From contig JAXHOJ010000035.1 in the NCBI GenBank assembly GCA_034519525.1, forward strand, positions 1 to 64,000: a stretch of 64,000 nucleotides of DNA. Direction: 5' to 3'. The notes beneath the pieces are model-generated. The model did not search any database, had not been told where the DNA came from, and saw only the letters and a list, made by a program, of their open reading frames with translations. Source of the DNA: Gemmobacter sp034519525 (lineage in GTDB: Bacteria; Pseudomonadota; Alphaproteobacteria; Rhodobacterales; Rhodobacteraceae). Below, piece by piece: positions 24,422-32,850 of the stretch (position 1 is the stretch's first letter; every line of letters begins with the position of its first letter). The translations under genes and the position numbers were made by a program.

Positions 24422-26109
24422 ACCGGAAGCCCGACAACGAAACGCGCGCCCAGCGGTTCAGATGTGATATCGGCATGGGTCGGACGGATGTTTTCAGCCC
24501 AGATCACACCGCCATGGGCCTCGACGATCTGTTTGGAAATCGCCAGCCCCAGACCGGAATGGTTGCCGAAATCGCTTTTCGGCCTTTCGCTGTAGAACCG
24601 CTTGAAGATCTTGGTCAGCGCCTGTTCCGGTATGCCCGGCCCGGTATCCTCGATCACCACCAGAATCCGGTTTTCACGACGGCGCGCCCAGACACGGACG
24701 GCATCGCCCTCTTCGCAGAAGGAAATCGCATTGCCGATCAGGTTGACAAAAACCTGTGCCAGCCGCGCCTCCAGCCCGCGGATCAGGATCGGGTCGGCGG
24801 GAAGATCTGTAATGAACTCCACCCCCCGCTCTGATGCCTGCTGGCCAAGGTATTCGGATATATTAGCCAGCGTCTTCAGCAGGTTGAACTCTTCCTCCTC
24901 CTCCTTCACCAGCTCGCTGTCGAGCCGGGAGGCATTGGAGATATCGCTGACCAGCCGATCAAGACGGCGCACATCATGGTCGATGATTTCCAGCAGCCGC
25001 GCGCGCTGGTCATCGTGCTTGGCCAGATGCAGCGAGGCCACGGCAGAGCGCAGCGAGGCGAGCGGGTTCTTGATCTCATGCGCGACATCTGCCGCGAATT
25101 GTTCATTCGCGTCAATACGGTCATAAAGCGCCGCAACCATGCCGCGCATCGCGACGGACAGGCGGCCGATCTCATCCGGGCGCGCCGTCAGATCAGGGAT
25201 CCGCACCCGCCCCGGTGTCATGCGGCGGGCGTCACGGTCGCGGCCCAGTTCGGCAGCCGCCGCCAGATCGGACAGCGGATTGGCAATGGTCGAGGCCAGA
25301 ACCAGGCTCAGCCCGATCGACACAAGAAGCGCGATCACAAAGACCTGCAGCACCTGTTCACGCTCATAGCGTACCAGCCGGTCAATCTCGCCTGCGGCGG
25401 AGGTCAGCGCCACAACACCGATCACCTGCCCTTCGCGCAGGATCGGGGTTGCAACAGCAAAAGTCGTGCCGCCTTCGGGTTGCTGCGAGGCATTCATCGT
25501 CGTGCTGCCGGTCAGCGCCTTTTCCAGCAGATCGCGCGCCAGCGTTTCGGCCGTGGGGGCCTGCGCCGTTTCCTGCCCGAATGTCAGCAGGCCGGAAACC
25601 GTGCGCCAGACAACATTCAGGAAATCCGTGATCACGGTGGGCCGGGTATCATCCAGCACCCGACGTTCTGCGCCGATGGCCGTGCCGACCGTCTGACCCG
25701 CCGTATCGAAAATGAACACCTGCACACCCGGCCCAAGCGCGACCGAGCCAAGTTCTGCCTGTGCATCCGCCAGAGAAGCGCCGCTGATGGTGCGGGCTTC
25801 GAACACGTCGGCCACCAGGGTGGCCTCTGTCACCAGCGCCTGTTCGCGCTGCAAGACCAGACTGTCGCGAAACGGATTGAGAAACAGGACACCGGCCACC
25901 ATGACGACAATGGCCAGCATATTGAAAATGACGATCTTTCGCGCCAGAGGCGAACGGTTCAGGGCAGCAAAACCCCGCCTGCCACGCCCGGCCCGCAATT
26001 CGTGTTCGGCCAGCGCTTCGGGCGTGACCCAGTCTTCGCCCAGCAGAAGTTCACCCTTCCGCCGCGTGCGTTCGCTTTCATCCGGTCTGAGGCGCTGCGC
26101 CACGGTCAT
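24418..26109 (-). CDS. chvG: Sensor histidine kinase ChvG
   Basis: This 563-residue inner-membrane sensor kinase pairs with ChvI. Membrane helices lie at about residues 58-78 and 253-275, enclosing a periplasmic domain of about 170 residues. A HAMP segment (about 275-335) precedes the dimerisation box FAADVAHEIKNPLASL with the phospho-accepting His at about 344. ATP-binding motifs are NLIGNAISFC, VVIEDTGPGIP, FKRFYSERP and HSGLGLAISKQIVEAHGG. In related bacteria ChvG/ExoS senses acid or envelope conditions. The ATG at 26109 lies 9 bases after the chvI stop. Confidence 0.95.
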   Translation of the reverse strand: MTVAQRLRPDESERTRRKGELLLGEDWVTPEALAEHELRAGRGRRGFAALNRSPLARKIVIFNMLAIVVMVAGVLFLNPFRDSLVLQREQALVTEATLVADVFEARTISGASLADAQAELGSVALGPGVQVFIFDTAGQTVGTAIGAERRVLDDTRPTVITDFLNVVWRTVSGLLTFGQETAQAPTAETLARDLLEKALTGSTTMNASQQPEGGTTFAVATPILREGQVIGVVALTSAAGEIDRLVRYEREQVLQVFVIALLVSIGLSLVLASTIANPLSDLAAAAELGRDRDARRMTPGRVRIPDLTARPDEIGRLSVAMRGMVAALYDRIDANEQFAADVAHEIKNPLASLRSAVASLHLAKHDDQRARLLEIIDHDVRRLDRLVSDISNASRLDSELVKEEEEEFNLLKTLANISEYLGQQASERGVEFITDLPADPILIRGLEARLAQVFVNLIGNAISFCEEGDAVRVWARRRENRILVVIEDTGPGIPEQALTKIFKRFYSERPKSDFGNHSGLGLAISKQIVEAHGGVIWAENIRPTHADITSEPLGARFVVGLPV

Positions 26110-26118
26110 GCTGAACCG

Positions 26119-26820
26119 TCATTCCTCGTTGTAACGGTAACCGATCCCGTAAAGCGTCTCGATGGCGGAAAAATCATTGTCGACGGCGCGCATCTTCTTG
26201 CGCAGGCGCTTGATATGGCTGTCGATCGTGCGGTCATCGACGTAAACCTGATCGTCGTAGGCCACATCCATCAGCTGATCGCGGCTTTTCACGAAACCCG
26301 GGCGCTGTGCCAGGGCCTGCAGCAACAGGAATTCTGTCACGGTCAGCGCCACATCCTGCCCCTTCCAGGCGACAGCATGGCGCAGCGGGTCCATCCGCAG
26401 ATTGCCCCGTTCCATGATCTTGTTTTCTTCGGTGACAACGGTTTCACCGGCGGCCAGCACCTCTTGCCGCCGCAGAAGCGCCCGGATGCGTTCGACCAGC
26501 AGGCGCTGGCTGAAGGGCTTTTTCACATAATCATCGGCCCCCATGCGCAGGCCCAGAACCTCGTCGATCTCGTCATCCTTGGAGGTGAGAAAGATCACCG
26601 GCATGGAGGTTTTCTGGCGCAGGCGCTGCAGCAGATCCATCCCGTCCATCCGGGGCATCTTGATATCCAGAACCGCCATATCGGGCAGCCGACGGTTGAA
26701 GGCATCCAGCGCCGACTGGCCATCATTATAGGTTTCAACCTCGAAACCTTCGGCTTCCAGGGTCATGGCTACGGACGTCAGGATATTCCTGTCGTCGTCC
26801 ACTAGGGCAATTCTCGACAT
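26119..26820 (-). CDS. chvI: Response regulator ChvI
   Basis: This 233-residue OmpR-type regulator has a receiver domain at residues 1-120 with Asp52 in MAVLDIKMPRMDG, acidic VDDD near residue 8, and Lys in DDYVKKPFS near 105. The winged-helix output domain is at about 140-230 (LTVTEFLLLQALAQRPG, then YVDDRTIDSHIKRLRKKMR). The AGGAAG 6 bases before the ATG at 26820 fixes the start; an in-frame upstream extension has no such site. It is the first gene of the cluster and diverges from pckA. Confidence 0.95.
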   Translation of the reverse strand: MSRIALVDDDRNILTSVAMTLEAEGFEVETYNDGQSALDAFNRRLPDMAVLDIKMPRMDGMDLLQRLRQKTSMPVIFLTSKDDEIDEVLGLRMGADDYVKKPFSQRLLVERIRALLRRQEVLAAGETVVTEENKIMERGNLRMDPLRHAVAWKGQDVALTVTEFLLLQALAQRPGFVKSRDQLMDVAYDDQVYVDDRTIDSHIKRLRKKMRAVDNDFSAIETLYGIGYRYNEE

Positions 26821-27006
26821 GATGTTACTTCCTGCAATGCTCTTGTTCTCATTTTGTAAACATTTTCCCGCGTCCCTCGGCAAGAATCAACAACAAACTG
26901 CGAATCACCTGCTGTCGTCCGAACAGTGAAGCATCTGTGCCTGAACGAATTCCTAAACCGCCCAAGGCGAGGCAGGTTGTCGCAGTCTGGGGCCCTGTTG
27001 CGGCAA

Positions 27007-27022
27007 GTGGTTGCGCTAAACT
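27007..27022. promoter_or_regulatory. Weak second LacI-type half-conserved operator before pckA
   Basis: When aligned on the central CG, 10 of 16 bases match the palindrome before pyk; the right half GCGCTAA is well kept and the left half is not. Its centre is 20 bases from the better site at 27027-27042, about two helical turns, which would allow cooperative binding. Confidence 0.35.
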
Positions 27023-27026
27023 CGGG

Positions 27027-27042
27027 ATGGTAACGCTAACCG
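27027..27042. promoter_or_regulatory. LacI-type operator palindrome before pckA (CceR-like)
   Basis: The site reads ATGGTAACGCTAACCG. It matches the pyk site at 13 of 16 bases and keeps the central TAACGCTAAC. It is 146 bases before the pckA start. Two sites of one type at opposing PEP/pyruvate steps suggest a shared central-carbon regulator such as CceR. The identity of the regulator is inferred and no LacI-family gene is in the window. Confidence 0.55.
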
Positions 27043-27187
27043 TGAAAAACTGTGCTATTCCGTCACGAAAACCTCATGTTATAGCGCAGGTGCTGACCCG
27101 GCACCGGGGTCGGCCGGTATCCGATTGGCCCAGGATACCGATATGAACCGAAAGACGCCGCGATGAGCGGCACCGGGAGCTTGCACA

Positions 27188-28786
27188 ATGACGCATGGAC
27201 GCGTGAACCCCAGCCAGACCCTCGAAGCCCAAGGCATCAGCGGGCTGGGGACGGTCTATTACAACGACATCGAACCTGCACTTGTCGAGGCGGCAGTGCG
27301 GCGCGGCGAAGGGCGTCTGGGCAAGGGCGGGGCTTTCCTCTGCTCGACCGGACAATTCACCGGCCGTTCGCCGAAAGACAAATTCGTGGTTCGTACCCCT
27401 GCCGTCGAGGATTCGATCTGGTGGGAGAACAACGCGCCGATGGCGCCCGAGGCATTTGACCGCCTTTATGAAGACATGCTCGCCCATATGAAGGGCCGGG
27501 ATTATTTCGTTCAGGATCTTTATGCCGGCGCCGATGCGGAACACCGCCTTGACGTGCGTGTGGTGGCAGAGCTGGCCTGGCATGGCCTGTTCATCCGCCA
27601 TCTGCTGCGCCGCCCGGCCCGCGAAGAGCTGGACAGCTTCGCGCCGGAATTCACCATCATCAACTGCCCGTCGTTCAAGGCCGATCCGGCCAAGCATGGC
27701 TGCCGGACCGAAACGGTGATCGCGCTGAACTTCGAGCGCAAGCTGATCCTGATCGCCAACACCCAGTATGCGGGCGAAAACAAGAAATCGGTCTTCACCC
27801 TGCTGAACTACATCCTGCCCGCCAAAGGCGTGATGGCCATGCATTGCTCGGCCAACCATGCCATTGGTGACGAGGATGATACGGCGGTGTTCTTCGGCCT
27901 GTCCGGCACTGGCAAGACCACCCTTTCGGCCGATCCGTCGCGCATCCTGATCGGGGATGACGAACATGGCTGGTCGGACAAGGGCACCTTCAACTTTGAA
28001 GGGGGCTGCTACGCCAAGACCATCAGCCTGAGCGCCGAGGCCGAGCCGGAGATTTATGCGACCACCTCGAAATTCGGGACCGTGGTTGAAAACATGGTCT
28101 TCGATCCCGAAACGCTGGAGCTTGATTTCGAAGATGCCAGCCTGACGCAGAATATGCGCTGCGCCTATCCGCTGGAATATATCTCGAACGCATCGGCCAG
28201 CGGTCTGGGCGGGCACCCCAAGAACGTGATCATGCTGACCTGCGATGCCTACGGCGTTCTGCCGCCCATCGCCCGGCTGACGCCGGCGCAGGCCATGTAT
28301 CACTTCCTGTCGGGCTTCACCTCCAAGACCCCGGGCACCGAGCGTGGCGTGGTGGAACCCACCCCCACCTTCTCCACCTGCTTTGGTGCGCCCTTCATGC
28401 CGCGGCGGCCCGAGGTTTACGGCAAGCTGCTGCAAGAGAAGATCGCGCAATATGGCGCCACCTGCTGGCTGGTGAACACCGGCTGGACCGGCGGCGCCTA
28501 TGGCACGGGCAAGCGGATGCCGATCAAGGCAACCCGCGCCCTGCTGACTGCGGCGCTGGATGGCTCGCTCGCCAAGGTCGAGTTCCGCAAGGATCCGAAC
28601 TTCGGGTTTGAAGTGCCGGTTGCTGTGCCGGGTGTGGATACCACTCTGCTGAACCCGCGCGAAACCTGGGCCGACAAGGCCGCCTATGATGCGCAGGCGA
28701 AGAAGCTGGTGGGCATGTTCGCCGATAACTTCGGCCAGTATGTGCCCTTCATCGACGCCGATGTGAAAGCTGCCGCCATCGGCTGA
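27188..28786 (+). CDS. pckA: Phosphoenolpyruvate carboxykinase (ATP)
   Basis: This 532-residue PckA converts oxaloacetate and ATP to PEP, CO2 and ADP, the entry step of gluconeogenesis. Motifs include CSTGQFTGRSPKDKF near residue 50, FFGLSGTGKTTLSADPSR near 235 (kinase 1a P-loop), LIGDDEHGW near 257 (kinase 2) and LVNTGWTGGAYGTGKRMPIKATRALL near 427-450. It is complete. The ATG at 27188 has GGGAG upstream. It diverges from the chvI cluster, an arrangement usual in alphaproteobacteria, and has LacI-type operators in its promoter region. Confidence 0.97.
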   Translation: MTHGRVNPSQTLEAQGISGLGTVYYNDIEPALVEAAVRRGEGRLGKGGAFLCSTGQFTGRSPKDKFVVRTPAVEDSIWWENNAPMAPEAFDRLYEDMLAHMKGRDYFVQDLYAGADAEHRLDVRVVAELAWHGLFIRHLLRRPAREELDSFAPEFTIINCPSFKADPAKHGCRTETVIALNFERKLILIANTQYAGENKKSVFTLLNYILPAKGVMAMHCSANHAIGDEDDTAVFFGLSGTGKTTLSADPSRILIGDDEHGWSDKGTFNFEGGCYAKTISLSAEAEPEIYATTSKFGTVVENMVFDPETLELDFEDASLTQNMRCAYPLEYISNASASGLGGHPKNVIMLTCDAYGVLPPIARLTPAQAMYHFLSGFTSKTPGTERGVVEPTPTFSTCFGAPFMPRRPEVYGKLLQEKIAQYGATCWLVNTGWTGGAYGTGKRMPIKATRALLTAALDGSLAKVEFRKDPNFGFEVPVAVPGVDTTLLNPRETWADKAAYDAQAKKLVGMFADNFGQYVPFIDADVKAAAIG

Positions 28787-28806
28787 ACCGCCGCATCCTG
28801 ACAAAC

Positions 28807-28834
28807 GAAAGGCCCGGCACTGCCGGGCCTTTTG
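28807..28834 (+). terminator. Rho-independent terminator after pckA
   Basis: AAAGGCCCGGC (28808-28818) pairs with GCCGGGCCTTT (28822-28832) around ACT and is followed by T residues. It probably also serves the convergent gene that ends at 28853. Confidence 0.87.
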
Positions 28835-28852
28835 CGTTGCAGCCAGTTTGCG

Positions 28853-29623
28853 TTACAGACCCAGCGCCTGCCGCATCAGGTTCAGCCCGGTCAGCACCAG
28901 AAGCGCCTGTGTCCAGCGCCGGAAGCGGCCCTGATCCAGCCTGTCCTGCACCCATTGCCCCAGCGCCATGCCCAAAGCGGCTGGCAGCACCAGCGCGGCC
29001 GAAAACGGCAGGGTCTGGCCATTCAGCACCCCGGATTGCAGATGCGCCGCCAGCAGCACCCCCGCCCCGATCAGGAAGATCACGCCCTGCACGCGCAGGC
29101 TTTCCCGCTTATCCGCGCCGATCGACAGCAGATAGATCAGCACGGGCGGCCCCCAGACCCCCGAAATCCCCCCATAAAGCCCGCCAATCGCGCCCAGCAC
29201 CCATTCCGCCCGGGTGCGATGTTCCAGCCGCAGCGCAAGGCTGCGCCCCAGCAGCTGCGCGCCGGCAAACAGCACCACAGGCAGGCCAAGCCCGAACAGG
29301 AACACTGCCTGCGGGATCACCCCCACAAACTGCGCCGAAATCACGATGAAGATTACCGTGGCCGCGATCATCCGCCAGTAAAGCCGCAGCGTGCCAAGCG
29401 CCGCCTGCCAACCCTGCCGGAACGCTTGGCTGATATTTGTCACCAGAGTTGGCAGGATCAGGCCCGAAAGCGCCACTTCGGGCGGCAGGAAAGCGGAAAA
29501 GGCCGAGATCATGATGAGCGGCATGGCAAAGCCGACGGCGCCCTTCACGAAACCGGAAAACAGCGTGATCGCCATTGCCACCCAGAAGGCGGAAATGCCT
29601 TGCCCGGCCATCATCCAATCCAT
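28853..29623 (-). CDS. TauE/SafE-family sulfite exporter-like membrane protein
   Basis: This 256-residue membrane protein has about seven or eight hydrophobic helices. The family motif GFVKGAVGFAMPLIM occurs near residue 24 and is repeated more weakly in the second half (GGLYGGISGVWGPPVLIYLL, near 145-165). TauE/SafE proteins export sulfite, sulfoacetate or other organic anions, and the substrate cannot be told from sequence. GGAGGTG precedes the ATG at 29623. It diverges from mcd. Confidence 0.87.
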   Translation of the reverse strand: MDWMMAGQGISAFWVAMAITLFSGFVKGAVGFAMPLIMISAFSAFLPPEVALSGLILPTLVTNISQAFRQGWQAALGTLRLYWRMIAATVIFIVISAQFVGVIPQAVFLFGLGLPVVLFAGAQLLGRSLALRLEHRTRAEWVLGAIGGLYGGISGVWGPPVLIYLLSIGADKRESLRVQGVIFLIGAGVLLAAHLQSGVLNGQTLPFSAALVLPAALGMALGQWVQDRLDQGRFRRWTQALLVLTGLNLMRQALGL

Positions 29624-29732
29624 CGCGCACCTCCGTTTGCGCTGCCATATCCGGTTGCATGGCGCGCTGCACGGCAAAATCAACAGAGACATTTTGATGC
29701 ACGACCAAAGGCATATTTGAATTTTTCTTGCG

Positions 29733-29770
29733 CTGCGACTGCAAAGGGTTTACCCATTTCGCAACTGCAG
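29733..29770. promoter_or_regulatory. TGC-rich interrupted palindrome upstream of mcd
   Basis: CTGCGACTGCAAA (29733-29745) and TTCGCAACTGCAG (29758-29770) are inverted repeats matching at 9 of 13 positions. The 11-mer GCTGCGACTGC at 29732-29742 recurs, inverted, in the palindrome before glpD at 43212. TGC-rich sites are reported for PhaR, and TTGCAA-like sites for ScfR/RamB-type acyl-CoA regulators. The owner of this site is unknown. Confidence 0.35.
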
Positions 29771-29786
29771 AACCCGAGGAATCGCC

Positions 29787-31451
29787 ATGCCGCATGATGG
29801 ACAAACCATGACCGCGCAGCCCCTTCTCGCTGACCTGACCGCGCTGACAACCGCCGCCCTGCCCGAGGTGGAAACGCTGTTTTCCAGCGCGCGTGAAGCT
29901 TTGCGCAGCCGTGTCACGGTCGGCGACAAGATTTCAGCCGCAGCGCTGGAAGAGCATCAGTTCGCCGCCCACGCGCTCAGCTGGCTGGCGACCTATACGG
30001 AAAGCCTGCGCCAGATGAATGCCTGGGCCGCGCGCCTGTCGGAGGCTGGCAATTTCGGCACGATGGAATCGCTGCTGTTGCAGATCGGCTTTGCCGAATA
30101 CCTGTCGCAGATCGCGGGTGGCATCCCGATGTCGCAGACCGAAATTGCCCGCCTGTCGGATCTTGGGCTGGGCTGGACACCGGGCGAAGCTGCGGCCCGG
30201 CTGATGGCGGATGGCAATACGCCAGCCGCACGCGCAGCCCTGGTGGCACAGATGCGCGACAATCACGGTCGTGCAACCTTTGGCGCCAGCGGTCTGGACG
30301 AAGAGCTGGAGATGATCCGCGATCAGTTCCGCCGTTTTGCCGAAGAACAGGTGATCCCCTTCGCGCATGAGTGGCACCTGAAGGACGAGCTGATCCCGAT
30401 GAGCATCATCGAACAGCTGGCGGAAATGGGGGTATTCGGTCTGACGATCCCCGAGGAATTCGGCGGTTTCGGGCTGACCAAGGCCTCGATGGTGGTGGTG
30501 TCCGAAGAACTGTCGCGCGGGTATATCGGCGTCGGCAGCCTTGGCACCCGCAGCGAAATCGCGGCAGAGCTGATCCTGTGTGGCGGCACGCCGGAACAGA
30601 AGGCGCAGTGGCTGCCGAAACTCGCCAGCGGTGAAATCCTGCCGACAGCCGTTTTCACCGAACCCAATACCGGATCGGATCTTGGCAGCCTGCGCACCCG
30701 CGCGGTGAAGGTGGGCGATGACTGGGAAGTGACGGGCAACAAGACCTGGATCACCCATGCCGCGCGCACCCATGTCATGACGCTGCTGGCCCGCACCGAT
30801 CCTACCACCACCGATTACCGTGGCCTGTCGATGTTTCTGGCGGAAAAGACGCCGGGCACCGATGACGCCCCCTTCCCCACCCCCGGCATGACCGGCGGCG
30901 AGATCGAGGTTCTGGGCTATCGCGGCATGAAGGAATACGAGCTTGGCTTTGACGGGTTCAAGGTCAAGGGCGAAAACCTGCTGGGTGGCGTGGAAGGCCA
31001 GGGCTTCAAGCAGCTGATGCAGACCTTCGAATCCGCCCGCATCCAGACCGCCGCCCGCGCCATCGGCGTGGCGCAATCGGCGCTGGAGGTCGGGATGAAA
31101 TATGCCGAAGACCGCAAGCAGTTTGGCAAATCGCTGATTGAATTCCCGCGCGTGGCAGGCAAGCTGGCGATGATGGCGGTGGAAATCATGATTGCCCGCC
31201 AGCTGACCTATTACAGCGCCTGGCAGAAGGATCACGACAAGCGCTGCGATCTTGAGGCCGGCATGGCAAAGCTGCTGGGCGCCCGTGTCGCCTGGGCCAG
31301 CGCCGACAATGCGCTGCAGATCCATGGTGGCAACGGCTTTGCGCTGGAATATCAGATCAGCCGCATCCTGTGCGATGCGCGTATCCTGAACATCTTTGAA
31401 GGTGCAGCCGAGATTCAGGCGCAGGTGATTGCCCGCCGCCTGCTGGACTGA
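29787..31451 (+). CDS. mcd: (2S)-methylsuccinyl-CoA dehydrogenase
   Basis: This 554-residue FAD-dependent acyl-CoA dehydrogenase has an N-terminal extension of about 160 residues before the normal ACAD fold. That length and the extension are characteristic of Mcd, which oxidises methylsuccinyl-CoA to mesaconyl-CoA in the ethylmalonyl-CoA pathway of acetate assimilation. ACAD signatures are present: FTEPNTGSDLGSLRTRAVKV near 290, the central EYELGFDGFKVKGENLLGG near 385, and ALQIHGGNGFALEYQISRILCDARILNIFEGAAEIQ near the C-terminus (abridged). GAGGA at 29776-29780 fixes the start. Electrons would pass to EtfBA encoded at 17901-19585. The other pathway genes lie outside the window. Confidence 0.9.
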   Translation: MPHDGQTMTAQPLLADLTALTTAALPEVETLFSSAREALRSRVTVGDKISAAALEEHQFAAHALSWLATYTESLRQMNAWAARLSEAGNFGTMESLLLQIGFAEYLSQIAGGIPMSQTEIARLSDLGLGWTPGEAAARLMADGNTPAARAALVAQMRDNHGRATFGASGLDEELEMIRDQFRRFAEEQVIPFAHEWHLKDELIPMSIIEQLAEMGVFGLTIPEEFGGFGLTKASMVVVSEELSRGYIGVGSLGTRSEIAAELILCGGTPEQKAQWLPKLASGEILPTAVFTEPNTGSDLGSLRTRAVKVGDDWEVTGNKTWITHAARTHVMTLLARTDPTTTDYRGLSMFLAEKTPGTDDAPFPTPGMTGGEIEVLGYRGMKEYELGFDGFKVKGENLLGGVEGQGFKQLMQTFESARIQTAARAIGVAQSALEVGMKYAEDRKQFGKSLIEFPRVAGKLAMMAVEIMIARQLTYYSAWQKDHDKRCDLEAGMAKLLGARVAWASADNALQIHGGNGFALEYQISRILCDARILNIFEGAAEIQAQVIARRLLD

Positions 31452-31501
31452 GCTTGCTGGATTGAGAGTGAGAGCGATCAGCCGGATGGTCCCTGGCTGA
31501 T

Positions 31502-32719
31502 CTATGCCCCGCCCCGGGATGGCCGCGCCACCCCGAGGCGGGGATGCAATTTCCCCGCGATGGCAAAGGCCGCCAGAAAGGCGCCGCCCCCCGCGATGAA
31601 AATGCCAGACAGCGGCGCCACCAGCAGCACCAGCCAGGCCGCGCCCGGCGTCAGGATGCCGGAAACATCGCGGAAGCTGGAATAGACAGCCGCCATCTCC
31701 ACCCGCTCGGACGGTTTGACCGACATCATGAAGGGCAGGCCACCGGCAGTATCCAGCATCACCAACCCCACCGAACCTGCCATCAGGGCCAGCACCGCCA
31801 GCCAGGGCCAGCCCGCCATCAGACCGGCCAGGGTGAAGGCAATCAGGCAGAGGGCAAAGGCCCCGCGCACTGCAATGCGCACTGATTTGCGATGCACCAG
31901 CCGCAGCAGAAGCGGCGTGCTGAACAGCAGGCAGTTCGACAGGGACAGGGCAATGCCCCCCACCTTGTCGCCCAAGCCCGCCTCGACACAGAAGATCGGC
32001 AGATAGACGACATAGATCCACCAGCCACAGCTGCGGATGACGGCAAACAGCCAGCCAGCGATCAGCCGGGGCTGGCGGAAGAACCGCCCCAGATAGGCCA
32101 GCGGATTGACAGCAGGCCCCTTGGCGCGCTGGATCTGCTTGCCATTGCCCAGCCGCAGGATCCAGAAGGCGGTCAGCAGCACAACCGCAAAGCCAGAGGC
32201 CACCAGATAGGGCAGCGGATACCAGATATCCCGCAGCCAGACGCCGAACAGTGGCCCGATCGCCCAGGGGGCGGCAGCATAAAGCATCTGCAGGCTTTGC
32301 GTCCGCCCCAGCTCGGCCCGCGCGACGTAATCCAGCACATAGGCGTTGAAGCAGACAAAGACGGTCGCCGTGGCGATGGCCGCACATAACAGCGCCAGAC
32401 CAACTGCCACAGGCCCGCCCATATAGGCCAGTGTCATGGCCACCAGATACAATCCACAACCCAGGCTATACATCCAGCGGCGCGCCACAAACCGGGTGGC
32501 CCAGGGCACCAGCAGGCCCCAGATCATCGACACCAGCCCGATGGCAAAATAGATCCGGCTGACGACCGAGGCATCCTGCACCGCATCATAAACCGCCAGC
32601 GGCATGACAGAAATCAGCGTGCCGCGCACAGCCGCTTCAAGCCCGGCCAGCAAGGCAAAGGCCTCGATCCGCGGCGTGGCGGAATGGCGCAGAAAGATGG
32701 GTATGTATTTGTTTGGCAT
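31502..32719 (-). CDS. MFS transporter
   Basis: This 405-residue major facilitator protein shows about 12 hydrophobic helices, with a loop between TM2 and TM3 (PWATRFVARRWMY) that resembles the weak MFS motif A. The central cytoplasmic loop carries the basic segment LGNGKQIQRAKG. The ATG at 32719 (MPNKYIPIFLRHS) is chosen because the in-frame upstream stretch is Cys/Arg-rich and unlike a transporter. The substrate is unknown. It converges on mcd, and a GATCAGCC/GGCTGATC hairpin at 31476-31502 lies between the two stops. Confidence 0.85.
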   Translation of the reverse strand: MPNKYIPIFLRHSATPRIEAFALLAGLEAAVRGTLISVMPLAVYDAVQDASVVSRIYFAIGLVSMIWGLLVPWATRFVARRWMYSLGCGLYLVAMTLAYMGGPVAVGLALLCAAIATATVFVCFNAYVLDYVARAELGRTQSLQMLYAAAPWAIGPLFGVWLRDIWYPLPYLVASGFAVVLLTAFWILRLGNGKQIQRAKGPAVNPLAYLGRFFRQPRLIAGWLFAVIRSCGWWIYVVYLPIFCVEAGLGDKVGGIALSLSNCLLFSTPLLLRLVHRKSVRIAVRGAFALCLIAFTLAGLMAGWPWLAVLALMAGSVGLVMLDTAGGLPFMMSVKPSERVEMAAVYSSFRDVSGILTPGAAWLVLLVAPLSGIFIAGGGAFLAAFAIAGKLHPRLGVARPSRGGA

Positions 32720-32850
32720 GGCACGTCCCTGCCCCGATAGGCCGACGTAGGCGCCGCCGCGTCTGCACCACCAGCGACATTTGGCGTCGCCACACACCCA
32801 TCAGGCGATTTTCACGGTGATCGCTGCCGCAGGGCGCGGCTTATCCGGCA

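Larger units (their letters stand above)
26821..27187. other. Divergent chvI-pckA intergenic region
   Basis: This 367-base region holds no gene I can support. The pckA-proximal half carries a LacI-type palindrome at 27027-27042 and a weaker copy at 27007-27022, centres exactly 20 bases apart. TTATAG at 27079-27084 could be a pckA -10 element, but no good -35 element is evident. The chvI side is AT-richer (26840-26870) and probably holds the chvI promoter. Confidence 0.6.

Noticed and set aside
31476..31502. Hairpin GATCAGCC / GGCTGATC between the mcd and MFS stops
   Set aside because: It is suggestive of a bidirectional terminator, but it lacks T tracts and its right arm includes the MFS stop region; too weak to list as a feature.
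29934..32459. An 841-codon open frame antisense to mcd running into the MFS gene
   Set aside because: The composition is unlike a real protein, and both overlapped genes have strong family motifs.
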